Assembly: GCA_015680685.1 (NCBI GenBank)
Contig: MNCI01011956.1
Coordinates: 158,842 to 222,841, forward strand
Reading direction: 5' to 3'
Origin: Gnetum montanum
Taxonomy: Eukaryota; Streptophyta; Gnetopsida; Gnetales; Gnetaceae
DNA length: 64,000 bases
Part shown: piece after piece, positions 11,822 to 23,848 of the stretch
Position numbering within the stretch: the first letter of the stretch is position 1
Layout of the letters: every line of letters starts with the position of its first letter
Made by a program: the position numbers and the translations under genes
The notes under the pieces: model-generated
The model's input: only the letters and a program-made list of their open reading frames with translations
Database searches by the model: none
What the model was told of the DNA's origin: nothing

Positions 11822-12289
11822 ATCTTGCCCTTTTTGGTGATGTCTGAAACTTAAGAAAATGGGTTAGTTCATATTATGATAAATAATATTAAATTATAAA
11901 TAACAAAAAAATGAGTAAGATGTATAAATTCCAGTGGTACCCAAGAGTATTTCTAAGATAAGAATATAAGGGCTCAAGACAATAGGTTCACATTAAGAAG
12001 GAGAGACTGATAAAAAACAAGAGATCTCCATAAAATATCCAAGGACTAAACCTATCTCTATAGCATAGATGATAAATCCATATACAAAAACATGAAGTTC
12101 AAAAATATTTATCCATACTATCCATACTATCCATACATAAATATCTATCTATATTATCCATACACATTATCACATCACATAAAAGATCCATAATATATTT
12201 TCATTATCCATAACCATCTACAAACAATTCATAATTTACAAGTGCATATAATTGATACACATATAATAAAAATTCTCTTTCTTTTTGGA
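11822..12289 (-). other. Untranslated 3' part of the copia-type element
   Basis: Lies between the end of the non-pol ORF and the 3' LTR. It is AT-rich and includes a short tandem run of CTATCCATA units at about 12112-12145. No gene is seen. Confidence 0.5.
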
Positions 12290-13960
12290 CATCACCCAAA
12301 AGGATGGGCCATGAAGGATCCAAATCAATAACCTTTGTAGCCTCATCAGACTCATCATCAAAAGTAGTAGCTATATGAGAAGGCCTATAGGTCTCCTTCT
12401 CATCATCATCACTGCTAGTGCTAGCACTAGTGCTAGAGACATGTTGCTTGTCATCATCTTCTAAAGAAGGACCATGGACTAGAGCCCTCCTAGGACAAAG
12501 CCTTACTTGGAATTAGGATGAAGTAAGTGGATGAGACTAGGAATACTAAGAAGATGAGGAAGCACCCTTCCTTTGATAAGTGATGGGGTTTGTTGGTCTC
12601 ATTTGAGAAGAAGGCTCAAAAACGCTCTTCATGGCTTATTGCACAAAAGTCTATGGAGCATCATCATGAGGATGAGAACTAGATCTAGGCTACATAGGAT
12701 CAAGAATCTCCCCTGGACTCATGTTTGTGATGCACCAAGCTCTTAGAATCAGATGCATTTCTTGAGTCATATTCCTGGGAAGGCCTAGCAGCTACTACTA
12801 GAGTTGGATAGTCCTCCTTATTATCTAATATGGGAGGAGTGATCTTCTCAAACTGTTGTCCATATGAAGGAATAGGTACTCTAGCTACATCCATTCTCTT
12901 ATGAAGGTAAGAGAGGTTCCAATGAATCATCCCAATAGTGCAAGAAAAAGGCTTGAGTAGCTTTTTGAGAGAGGATCTCATTTGGCCACCAACTAATTTG
13001 GACCTTCTCAACTGAGGAGAGGCCTGAGATGGTGATGCAAATTCCTTATTTCTTGATTTTTGTGACCTGGTGTTAGGTTCTACTACCTCAACATGGATGG
13101 AGCTCCTTTGTTCTAAATACTTACCAAGGCTCCTCTTGCCTTTAAGTAAAGGCATGTCATGAATGGAAACATCTCTATGATGGAATAGCAAATTGATAAG
13201 GTGAGGATGCCCATAGATTCTGTTCTTGGTGAGTAGACCTAACATGTCTTAGTAGAGAAAATGATCCAAGTTCAAAGGCTGAATAATGAGAAGGCAATAA
13301 AGAATAAATTCTTGGGCTATCAAAAAATAGTCATAACTTTTCCATTTTATAATAATATTGTATAAAAAAATGAGAGAAATGGTGGAAGCATCTAAAGCCA
13401 TTTGACTCAGAATTTTTCCACTATGTAAAGACATAGATTGCCCAAACAAAGAATCACAAAATTTATCTTGGAAAAGAAGAATCACACCATTCATGAAAAT
13501 ATCAATCATGGAATGAATGGTGACCCTATGAACATTAGCACTAGAAATCCCAAGAATTGCATATATAACTTGAGGAAAAACCTCAATTAACATACCCCCA
13601 ACCATGGAAGTAAAAGCCCTAACAAAAGCATTTTTAAAGACAATATTACTATAAAATTCCCTTATAGGGATTTCAAACACATAAAAATTCATGGAAATAA
13701 ATGAAATCCAATTTAACACTTGAAAGAATGTCATTAATTCTTTTTGATGATGCTACTGGAAGTAAAGAGAACATTTTGAAATAATAGAGATGGTTCAAGT
13801 TATCTTAAATTGATGCTTGGCATCAATGGGCCAAAACTGAGGAGTATATGTGCTTGTAGCATTAAAGGAAGCTTCCTTGGACCTCTTTCTCTTCTTTGGT
13901 AGCTATATAGACATTCCAATCTTTTTGTGTACCATCAATTTGGAAGAAAAATGCATACAT
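12290..13960 (-). pseudogene. Putative plant transposon protein domain ORF
   Basis: Two large minus-strand frames (13734-13249 and 13245-12700) are separated by a single TAG and clearly once formed one protein; the reading extends upstream to about 13960 and downstream through an acidic Ser-rich tail (SSTSASTSSDDDEKETYRPS) to about 12290. The segment IPIREFYSNIVFKNA, followed by VGGMLIEVFPQVIYAILGIS, fits the 'putative plant transposon protein' family (pattern VREFYsN...V+G..I......ILGI), which is recurrent in plant LTR derivatives. The function of that family is unknown to me. The tail has a basic middle (RSLGKYLEQR, RSQKSRNKEF). It is unusually intact compared with its neighbours. Confidence 0.65.
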
Positions 13961-14289
13961 CACTGTTGTTGGAAAAGCCCTGGTCATCTACCCTTGGTCA
14001 TCTAAGCTTGGATGTGGAAGAATGAGGGAAAAATAAAGGTTTGGATTTATATTATCATGGTTTTTGAGGGTTTTTTATGAAATATAGACATCTACTTTAT
14101 GGTATAGATGTCTATGCCATGTATAACCTGAACTTAGTTAGACATTTATCTTGGAATGCAAACGTCTATGAGTAGATGTCTAACTTCTCATGTAGACCTC
14201 TCATGGTAGATGTCTACAGGTAGACGTCTTAGCAAGAAAGGTTTAGGGAATTTCTACCAAGGACTATAGTCTTAAGAAACATTCAAAGT
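13961..14289 (-). other. Spacer with repeated AGACATCTAC-type motifs
   Basis: Between gag and the second ORF, copies of TAGACATCTAC, ATAGATGTCTA and TAGACGTCT alternate in both orientations (about 14090-14255). The same motif occurs in both LTRs (about 11420-11530 and 16915-17035), so it is a family-specific feature rather than chance. Confidence 0.6.
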
Positions 14290-16230
14290 GAAATGAAGAC
14301 TTACCTATACTTACCTTGCTTGTTGAAGAAAATGAAGATGCCTAAGAAGCTTAAGAATGAGATTCTTCTTTTGAAGTACCTCCTCTCATATAAATTTCTT
14401 CTATTTCTAAAGATTGGCTCTCTTTCATAATTTTTTTGAAGAAGATTCTTCCACCATCTTCCTTTTGTTTGATTCACCATACCTTTTTTACTACCTTGTC
14501 CTTTTGATTTGTAATTCATTTCTTATTACTATGCAAAGTTTCCTTTATAGGTGCATTTGAATAAGACCAAGGAGTCTTGTGGTATGACCAGGTGTTCATG
14601 TGATAATACTTTAAATTTCAATCCCATTTCGTATGCCTAAATCTATTGCAATAATAACATCTAACCATTTTATATTGGTTAAAGTGATCAGACCTTGGAG
14701 TTGCTCTTTGTTTGGATATAGTGCCAGTTGACACCTCAATCTTTGGAGTAGGCTCTTGTTCTGATGAATTTTGTGTGGATGTTTCTTCTTGTTGATAACA
14801 TCCTAGTCCAGTTTTATCATGAGGAATTCTTCCTTGCCCAAGAACTATTTGAAGAAATTCTTTTCCTTTGATCATTCTCTCATTTACAAGTTTAGCATAT
14901 GCAAGTTCCTCCTTAATCTACTCATAGAACAATGCTAGTTTTTTATTCCTAGCCCTTAGGTTTGAGTTTTCTTTTACAAGGTCTAAAATTTTCATATTTA
15001 ATAAAGATAGATCTTGATTCTTATTCTTTAATTTCTTCTTTAATTTTATACAAATATTTTGAAGAGATTGAAGTTCATTGCATAAGAGGTCATACCTTTC
15101 TTCATAAATCTCCATTTGATCATCATCATCAAATATTCTAGCATCATCGTCTATGAGAGCCATGCATATGAGATGTAAATATTTTAAAGTGTCTTCTACC
15201 TCTTCCTCGCTTTGGTCTCTGTTATCCCAATTGGTGTAGACATTTTACTTTCTTGTGTGAACCTCATTTTTATCTTTCCATTACAACTTGATTAAACTAG
15301 GTTATTCAAAGGCCACATCACCTCTTGCACCACATACCTAATATTCTATGGAAAATGCATGAAAATTTGAATTTCAAAAATTCTTACCTTTGTCTTTATC
15401 TTTGGTATTGAATTGGTTGGGCCCAGTTGATTGAAGCTCCTTCATTTTCCTACAAGAAGCTTTTGAACTCTTCTTGATAGAAGAGCTATTTCTTCTTCAC
15501 TATTCATTTCTTATTCAACTAGCTCCTTCTCTTTTGATACTAATTTCAAGATGATAGGATTTTCTTTTATCACTTCTTCACTTATGAGATTCATCTCATA
15601 ACCAATTAGAGAAATTTTGAGCTCTTCAAATTACAAAATCTCTAATTTCTTCCATAGCTATGACCTTAGGTATAAATTTAGGATATATTAGTCTAATCAT
15701 TTTCATGATTACATCTCTTTTAGGCAAGTTCTTACTTGTACCCCTAATTTCTACAACAAGGTTATTTTCCCTATAAATATAATCCTTAATCTTTTCACCT
15801 TCCTTCATATTAATTTTTTCATATTCACTTTGTGAGACTAAAAGTTTTGATTGTTTGATTATAGATGTGCCCTCATAGGTAGCCTCTAAGGTTTTTCAAA
15901 TTTCCTTAGCAATCTTACACCCAACTATTCTATTAAATTTAGCTTATTTAATGCACAATATAAACAATTTTTTGCTTTAGAATCATACACAAACTTATCT
16001 CTTTCTTTACATGTCCATTTGTTTCATGGCTTGAGGATTTTTGATGTACTATTGATGGGTGGTGTGTAGCCTGCAAGGATTGGCTTCCATAGCTTGAATT
16101 CCATGGACTTGAAGAAGCCTTGCATCCTTGCTTTCGATTATGCAAAGCCAAATCCATCAAACATTGGCAACTTTGTGTAGGATGTCCCCTCCATAGTTCA
16201 CTCTTAAAAGTTGAAGCATGAACTTGCAAG
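14290..16230 (-). pseudogene. gag: Copia (SIRE-like) gag, decayed
   Basis: On the minus strand the gag_pre/UBN2 pattern is readable across frames: WTCKERDKFVYDSKAKNCLY, then a broken gag stretch with MKEGEKIKDYIYRENNLVVE and LPKRDVIMKMIRLIYPKF. A coiled-coil segment follows (15163-14918, rich in Leu/Lys/Asn). The stretch KGKEFLQIVLGQGRIPHDKT plus GLG (14875 down) matches SIRE/Maximus gag proteins. A zinc knuckle remnant, CYYCNRFRHTKWD, has the first two Cys and the His but D in place of the last Cys (14618-14660). Several frameshifts separate these blocks. Confidence 0.75.
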
Positions 16231-16236
16231 TATCAA

Positions 16237-16248
16237 GCTCTGACACCA
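16237..16248 (-). promoter_or_regulatory. Primer binding site (initiator Met-tRNA)
   Basis: The minus strand reads TGGTGTCAGAGC, one transition away from TGGTATCAGAGC. It lies two bases inside the 5' LTR that begins at 16251, the standard position. Confidence 0.85.
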
Positions 16249-16250
16249 CT

Positions 16251-17328
16251 TAAGGATCAAGAACTTAGAAGGGGAGTTGAATAAGTTACTTAATAAAAAT
16301 GACAGTAACCACAAGAACACACCAAATTTTACATGATTCCCAAACTTTGGTATGTCCACACTTGAAGGGTAGAATCCATGCATAGCTCCTAACTTTGTTT
16401 TGTCAAAAATGTGGTTTGAAGAGCATCATACCTTGTACAAGCTTTGAGCTCAATTATAGAGTGTTTCATCACTACAAAACCACTCAACCCTGTAAGGCTC
16501 CAATAAGCTCAGAATGTGATTTCCAAGATCTCACAACCTTTACAAAATTGAGTTGTGCTCTAGAGTGTTTTTATGCTACAAAACCACTCAATCCCATAGG
16601 ATATTGACAAGCTCAATATGGATGCCATCTAACAAGAACCACATCAACTCTGCAAGCTTACAAAAAAATGAGAAGAACAAGGAAAGAATGTAACTAAATT
16701 TATGGATCCTTTTACTTGAACCTTAGTACAAATTACAATCAAGAAAATGATGTTACAATGAGGAGAAAGAATAGAATTTCTTAGAATAGACAATGAGGAA
16801 CTTTTTCATGAATAGTGCTTTTTCAATTCTGAAGATTTTAACATCATCTTATAGCCTTAGAGTTTTTGAAAAAATCCTCAGAATTAATGCAATGACTAGC
16901 AAATGGCCAGTTTTGACATCTACTTTGAAGTTAATATGTCTAGCTAAGATTGACCTTAATGTAGGTGAGATGTCTATCTGACAAGTGGGATGTTTATAGT
17001 GAAATGTCTACCATTGGGAATAGACATCTATTGTTTTCCCAAGAAGTCTACTCAACTTTTGGACTTTCAATTCTAAGGCTTTCTCTTATCAATTTTTCTT
17101 CTTGATAGTCCTTGAAGCATTTTCGTTTGACTTGTAGACTTTGTTTTCATCCATGCTTTCATCTTGCCCATGTAGTCTTCATTTTGGGATCTTGACATAG
17201 AATTCATTTCCTTGAGTTCTTATATCTCTTTATAGAGTTCTTGTTTATGTTCTACAAAATCATAACCCCATACATACATTCTATATTCTCTATTTTCCAT
17301 AAGGTTTTGACATACCAAAAGGTTAACA
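16251..17328 (-). repeat. 5' LTR of the copia-type element
   Basis: It aligns over its whole length with 10759-11821. On the plus strand it begins TAAGGATCAAGAAC (TG decayed to TA) and ends GGTTAACA, followed by the partial target duplication CTATA. Confidence 0.9.
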
Positions 17329-18764
17329 CTATACATTTGGTGACTTAGGATGTTTCTTGGCTTAATCATCTTCATATCATGAGTTTAGGAGGATATGATA
17401 TCATCGTAGAGATGGATTAGTTTCTTCACTTTCAAGAAAACTTGGATTTTTGTCACAAGAAGCTTTTCATGATGAAAGATGATGGTGTTCAGGTCATGTA
17501 TAGGCCATGAAAAATTCAGTTGAATATTATCTCTTGAATGTATTTTCATCACTTGTTTTAGAAGGGTCATTCCTACTTCATAGTTTCTACTAACAAAAAA
17601 ATATTATTTTCAATGGATTGATTAGATCCCTATTATTCATTAGTTTCTTGATGTATTTTATTTAGATTTTTCTACTTTAGTTTCAAGGTATGATGTTAAG
17701 TTTGAGATTGCTCTTAAATCTAGTGATAAATCTATCTCTAAGATTCCACACAAGATGTTTTCTTTTAAGTTAGCTAAACTAAATATTTATCCATAGGAGC
17801 TATAGTATAAGAGTATGATTAATCCAAGTGTGTATTCTTGAGGTGCTTTGATTATCTTTTTTAAGAAGAAGAATGATAATATAAGGTTGTGCATGAATTA
17901 TTGATAGCCTAATTAGATGAATGTAAAGAACAAGTATCCTTTGCCTCACATAGATTATTTTTAATAACTTAAAAGAAGCTCAGATGTTCACAAAGATAGA
18001 TATGAAGTATGGATATCATTAGGTTAGCATCAAAAAGAAGGATATCACTTAAGACAATCTTTAGAACTTGGTATGAATATTATGAGTTCATGGTATTTTC
18101 ATTTAGACTTAGTAATGCTGCTACTATATTCATGCATATAATTAATAATGTTATGAGATCTTAGCTAGATTATTTTTTCATTATGTTTATGAATGAAATT
18201 ATGGTGTACTAATTTTTAGAGTATCATTATAAGCAACATTTCAAAATAGTCTTGTAAATGCTTACATAGCATTAATTATTCAATCAACAATCGAAGTGTT
18301 CATTGTGATGGTGAGAGATTTAGTTCTTGGGACATGTTGTTTTAGAGGTTGATATAGCAGTGAATCCTAGTAAGATATCATTATTCAAAATTAATCTATC
18401 CCTAAGATTATTAGAGATGTTTGTCAGTTTTTTGGTTTGGTAGCCTACTATAGAAGATTTGTTGAGGTGACATTGATTTCCCTTTTAGAAATATATTATG
18501 AAAGGATGTTGGGTTCTTGTGAAACCCATAATGTTAAATTAATTTTGATGAACTCTAGACTAGAATTATTTCAAATCCTATTCTAATTTCATCTACTCCA
18601 TGCAAGCTATATGAAGTTTGCACTAATGCATGAGGTGAATGTTATGGGTCTATTCTTATGTAAGAGGAAAAATTAGTATCATATTCTTTAAGGTAACTAA
18701 ACCTCATGAAATGTGTTATCTAATATATGATCTTGAGAAAGGATTAGTGGTATTTTCATTTAAT
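17329..18764 (+). pseudogene. pol: G1 protease end, RT and RNase H, decayed
   Basis: After the copia insertion the G1 reading resumes: GGYDIIVEMD (protease end), KSISKIPHKMFSFKLAKL and GALIIFFKKKNDNIRLCMNY (RT N-terminal fingers), VKNKYPLPHIDYF, then a badly broken palm. RNase H follows, with CTNAxGECYGSILM, PHEMCYLIYDLEKGLVVF (18639-18764). The catalytic RT box is not recognisable (MNEIMVY-like at about 18187). Coding stops abruptly at the LTR of C2 (18765); the remaining RNase H and the integrase are not found on the far side of C2. Confidence 0.7.
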
Positions 18765-19841
18765 TTTTGGAGCAAGTTCACTTCAAAATTAAATCACCTT
18801 CAATGCACTAAATCTATATATTATGCAAAGACAAAAGTTTTCACTAGAAAACAAGAAAAATAACTATCTTTAATTAATGTATTAGAAGATTATTACAGGG
18901 TTCAAAAAATCCACAAGCATTCAAACCCTATCACATTCAATTGATATTGTAAAGTATGAGGCTTTACAACCACACAATGGTTGTCCTCAATGCAAGACAC
19001 AATCACTAGAAATCTCTTCCATAACCTAGGATTATGATCTCAACTCACAAGTGAGATACAAGAGAATAGAACACATAGACCAACACAACAAAAGATGATT
19101 ATAAAGTTGTAATCACCAATTGCACTCACCTAGTGTGCTCACCCACTATCTCTTACTCAGCTCTTCACTTTCAAGAGCATTTTCTCTCACTCCTTTTCAT
19201 CAACAATGATGAATACATTAATATTTATGTTAAGACTGGAAGATAGGAACCCTAGAAACCTTTCCTCAACTCATCCTGAGATTTTCTAGATGTTTTCCAA
19301 GTCTTCTCATCTTCTCCCTAAATATTTTCATCTTTTTCCATCACATTTCAACTATTTCCTAAATTGGGATGGATATTTTCAAAAGTTTTCCCATCTGTTT
19401 AGGTCATCTCTAACTTTGTTGGAATGTCTCGTGTAAAAACTAGCTCTTGGTTAAGACATCTACCATGTTTTTGGGAAAGTTCAAATTTTGGTGGGATGTT
19501 CCACCCAAGATATCACCTACATAGTTGGGACATCTTAATTGGGACAACCTAATTACTGGTGGGACACCTACTAGGACCAAATCCAAAAATTCTTATTCTA
19601 ATGTTTGGAATATCTAGATTCCTTCAGACAATTCCCCATAGAGCCTGAAACCCCCCAAACTTATCATAATGAGTCCAAAATAACCTGAAACATGCCAAAA
19701 CATCGAGGAATCATCATTAATAAAATTAATAAAGAGAATACAAACTATTAGGAAACACTCATCCATGTCTTCTTTAAGCTTGAGACCTTAAAAAAAACTA
19801 GTAGGAAAAAGCACAAGGAAATTAGAAGAGGTGTTCCTACA
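18765..19841 (-). repeat. 3' LTR of C2
   Basis: The first 140 bp align with 46255-46400 (shared AAATCACCTT, ATTATGCAAAGACAAAA and ACAGGGTTCA blocks). The plus-strand right end is GTGTTCCTACA, so the LTR begins TGTAGGAACAC in its own orientation, directly after the chromodomain region. The outer TG is mutated to TT. Confidence 0.75.
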
Positions 19842-19849
19842 CCAACTAT

Positions 19850-21290
19850 CCCACTATTCAAAAAGTGAACTTGTGTGAACAAGGAAGTAGGGGTAGAAGT
19901 GACCTCCCACTCAACAATTTTGATCTAATGGACTCATACAACATCATTAGTAGATTGATCCTTCCAATGGATCAAATATTCATGCCTTTTGACTCCCCGA
20001 GTGCTTGAAGCTTTCCTCCACTTGAGTATGATTACCTTCCTCCTCATTAAAGGCTTGGATTGATCAATAGTCCCCTTCAACTAATCAATGTTATCATGTA
20101 TGGTCTTCTCATCATCTAGTCCATGATAGTGCCCAAGATCTAAAACATTAAACACAAAATACATACCAACATTATTTGGTAAATCAATCTCAAAAGTATT
20201 ATCATTAATCTTAGCCCTAATTTTAAAAGGTCCCATCTTCTTAGCTTTCAATTTGGAGAAGTTAACACTTCTTAATCATTGCTTCTTCAAGTGCATCCAA
20301 ACCAAGTTACCAATAATAAAATTAGGCTTCCACATGTCCTCATTCCTCTTGAGGGATCTCTTTTCAACCTTCTTCTCAAGATTTAATTTTACTTATGCAT
20401 AGAGACCCCTCATCTCTTGCACAACATCAACACTAAGTTGCATTTTACCGTCAAAGCTCTTCAAAGTATCCACCATCCTTGGACAAAACTCCTAATTCAC
20501 CTCAAGTTAGCTTTTATCAATAGTAATATGGAAAGCATTATTATAGATAAACTTAGCATGACACAATAATTTTTTCCACTTGTTTGGTTATCCATCACAT
20601 AAGCATCTCAATATGTTTAGAAAGGATTTATTTACCACCTCCATTTGACCATCAGATTATGGATGATACACACTAGAAAAATTCAACATTGTTCCTAAAA
20701 TCTTCCAAAGGGACCTCCAAAAATGACTTGTGAGCTTGGATTATCTATCACTCACAATATTCAAAGGAATACCATGAAACTTCACAACATGCTAGAAAAT
20801 AAATTTGCAACATGAGAAGCATCACTTATCTCCTTGCATAGAATAAAATGTGCCATCTTGGAGAACTTGTTAAACACAACAAAAATTGCATCATTTGCAT
20901 TGTTGGTCTTTGGAATACAACTTACAAAATCCATTGACACACTTTCCCATGGACCTTTAGGAAATGGAAAAGGCATATAGTGTCCATCCACACTTTTATC
21001 TTCTTTAAAATTCTAACAAGTTAAGAACTTCTTCATAAATTTTTAAACTTTTTTTATCATACCAAGTTAAAAATAGTGCCTACCCATAAATTCCAAAGTT
21101 TTATCCCTACCCATGTAACTTTCCATGCCACTACAATGCTTTTTAAACACAATCTTCTTCCTGAAATCATAATTAGGAATACATACCTTTCCATTCTTAA
21201 ATAACTATTCATCTTGAATATGATAGTCTTTCCATTGTTCTATCCTATTCATTAAAGGCACTCCTCCAAACCTACCCAAAATCTACATCA
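19850..21290 (-). pseudogene. pol: C2 integrase with C-terminal chromodomain
   Basis: On the minus strand, the zinc-binding region reads LFKNGKVCIPNYDFRKKIVF, with a following KKHCSGMESYMGRDKTLEFM. The core (20991-20782) reads GPWESVSMDFVSCIPKTNN, with the first catalytic D of SMDF, and FNKFSKMAHFILCKEISDAS. Downstream blocks are heavily broken. Near 20030-19905 the frame RGVKRHEYLIHWKDQSTNDV matches the chromodomain pattern (xxEYLVkWKgyp.edaTW), which in chromoviruses directs insertion into heterochromatin. This places C2 in the chromovirus clade. Confidence 0.75.
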
Positions 21291-22310
21291 TGCTCATACA
21301 AAGAAGAAAAATCATCCATACCTTCCATAAGAGGTACACTAAAATTTAGTACATGCACCCTGGATAATGCATCAGTCACCACATTGGCTTTTCCACTTTT
21401 GTGCTTTAACACAAAATTGAACTCTTGTAACTATGCAATCCACTTCATGTGATTTGCACTCAATTTATTTTGTAAGTTTAGAAATTGAAGTGCCTTGTGG
21501 TTTTTTATCAAAGTAAATTTCTTAGACAACAAGTAATGCCTCCAATGCTTGATTGCTTAATGAATAGCATACAAATCCTTTTCATATATGCTATATTTTC
21601 ACCTTGACTCATTCAACTTTTTAGAAATGAAAGTAATAGGCTTACCTTCTTGTGAAAGTACCCCACTAGTGGCAAGTCCACTTGCATCCACCTCCACATG
21701 AAAAAGCTTTTGAAAATTTAGAATTGTTAGCATTGGTTCATTGGTAATATTTTCTTTCAACAAGTCAAATATTTCTTGGGTTTAATTATCCCACTTAAAT
21801 TTCTTATTTTTCTTCAACAAAAAAAAAACATAGGTCACAAAATGCCACTAAAAGATTTTATAAACTATCTATAAAAACCTGCTAAACCAAGGAATGATCT
21901 CACTCCCCAACATTCTTATGAGCTGGCCAATCCCTTATAGCCTTCACCTTGGCAGATTCCATTCAAATATGATTTTTAGAAATCACATGCTTTAAATATG
22001 TGATTTCTTTCTTGAAAAAATGACTTTTCTTCATGTTGGTCACCAACTATGCCTCCTTCAACTTAAGACATACCATCCTCAAGTGAACCAAGTGCTCTTC
22101 CTCATTAGAGATATACAAGAAAATATCATAAAAAAAGACACTGCAACACTTGCAAATCAAGTTTTTGAATACATCATGCATTAACCTCATGAATGTAGTA
22201 GGTGCATTCATGAACCCAAATGACATCACCAACCGCTCAAACAATCCATTTGATGTTTTGAAATATGTCTTCCACTCATCACTAGGCTTGATTATGATTT
22301 GATAGCATCC
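21291..22310 (-). pseudogene. pol: C2 RT C-terminal half and RNase H
   Basis: 22310-22047 reads CYQIIIKPSDEWKTYFKTSN, then GLFERLVMSFGFMNAPTTFM and a broken active-site box, FFYDIFLYISNEEEHLVHL, where YIDD has become FYDI. RNase H (about 21720-21330) keeps VDASGLATSGVLSQEGKPIT, LNESRxKYSIYEKDLYAI and HWRHYLLSKKFTL, then the ANVVTDALSR motif. The reading joins precisely to KIDLKS at 43990 across the T1 insertion. Confidence 0.8.
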
Positions 22311-22315
22311 ACTCT

Positions 22316-23827
22316 TAAAACACCACAAAATTTTGTATGTTATAGCCACTTTTAATCATGTAGTGTTCACCCCATGAAACTTGAGGCAAAAACTTCTTTG
22401 TAAATGTGAAGATTGTAACTCATGAGGGGCAATCTCACATATCCCATACTTTTGGGGCTAAAACATGCCTCATAAGTGGTCAAAGCCTTATTTCCCAAGT
22501 GAAAAAATTCACATAGTATCTATATTTGGGCTTGTGGGGTCAAAATTACCTTTTGGAATGCTAAAAATGGCAATTTGATGGGTTTTATGGGGGGTATACA
22601 TTTTTCTACGCTAGAAACACTTCTGGGGGAGGCGTTGGTGGGTGGGGGGTGGTTAAATCTCACCTACCCCTAGTGTGGAGGAATGAGAGTTTTCCCCTCA
22701 GCTTGGAAACTTTTTCCACTAGCATCAAACTACATGCCCTTAGTGTGGAACCCACAAAAGCCAAATTTCACCACTTCATGCACTCTAACATTGACCAAGC
22801 ACTCTACGAAGGATGGCAAAAAGGCTTAGCATGGAAGACCTATCTCTAGCATGGAAGGTGTGCCCCCATTACTATTTATAGGAAATAGAATGGCCATGAG
22901 GGGAAGGCACTTACTATATATGGTAACCCTCCAAATTTGGGCATCCATCTCACCTGTATGAGGTAGAAATTTGTAGCCAATTTGTAGCCATTATATAGCC
23001 AAAATTTAGCCAAAATATAGCCATTTTGTAGCCATTCATGGCCAAAAACCTATAAAAACTAGCCTCAAATACCATTTACAAGTTCAACACTTTTGGCAAT
23101 CTAATACTATTGGCATTGTTTAGAAAAAACTTTTGGCACATACACACTTTTGCATTCCACACTTGGGCATTTTCAAGAACTCAAGAGCTATTAAAATCTC
23201 CCATGTTCACATTCTCTTAAACCCTAGCATGGAAGCATTATTACCTTAAGACTTGTGAAATTTTGGTGTCAATGCTACATTTTTTGGGCTCCCAACCCCT
23301 AGTGTGGAGTAATTTGGCAAAAAATAATTTCACATTTCTCATCCCCCCNTCTTATCTTCCAATAGTATCCCAAATTGCAGATCTATAGTTTGTAGTAGAG
23401 GAGATTCGAATGCATCAAGAGTGGCTTGGTATCTAGATCATGGAGCAGATCACATTAGCTTCAAAAAGCCTTAAACTCATGGCCTAGTGAACCCTCCTTT
23501 GCTCTCTCACAGGCATTTATTGTATACATTTCTAGAACTCTTCCCTTATTATTTTAATAAAGTTTTAAAGTTCCATTTTTGTGTTGAATTTGCATTTGTT
23601 TTCCATTTTAAAGATATGTAATTTTTTTCATTATTATTTGCAACATTTGTTTTGCATTTCCCGAAGTCCCTCATCCTAAAGTCCCTTGTTTATCTACTAG
23701 ACCAGACAGGGCACCCTGAAATGGATGAGGGTAAATCCATTTTTTTAGTGACCTTGGGGATTTGGGGTTGAGGCTATTGCACTAGATCTATCAATTTCTC
23801 TAGTGATCAGTTTTTCTTGTTGCAACA
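22316..23827 (+). repeat. 5' LTR of T1
   Basis: It pairs with 42567-43984 over its full length: both start with an AAACACCA block, share ATTTTGTATGTTATAGC, TTTATTGTA and AGATCTAT landmarks, and end GCAACA or ACAACA. The start TG has decayed to TA. Within it, 22975-23045 is a short run of TAGCCAAAAT/TAGCCATTTT units, and 22655-22860 has several CTAGYRTGGA motifs. The N at 23349 lies in a C run. Confidence 0.9.
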
Positions 23828-23834
23828 ATTTTCT

Positions 23835-23848
23835 TGGCACCAGAAAGA
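23835..23848 (+). promoter_or_regulatory. Probable primer binding site of T1
   Basis: TGGCACCAGAAAGA starts seven bases after the LTR end. The TGG start complements the CCA of a tRNA, as a primer site requires, but it is not the initiator Met-tRNA site used by the other elements here. I cannot name the tRNA. Confidence 0.55.

Larger units (their letters stand above)
10759..17328 (-). mobile_element. Non-autonomous Ty1/copia-type element with a non-pol ORF
   Basis: Direct LTRs at 10759-11821 and 16251-17328 flank a 4.4-kb interior. The flanking 5-mers are GTATA (10754-10758) and CTATA (17329-17333), matching at four of five bases, and the gypsy protease reading resumes after the right one. 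The primer site is on the minus strand. Coding order on the minus strand is a SIRE-like gag (16230-14290) then a putative plant transposon protein ORF (13960-12290). No protease, integrase, RT or RNase H was seen. This is a large retrotransposon derivative that needs an autonomous partner. Confidence 0.85.
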
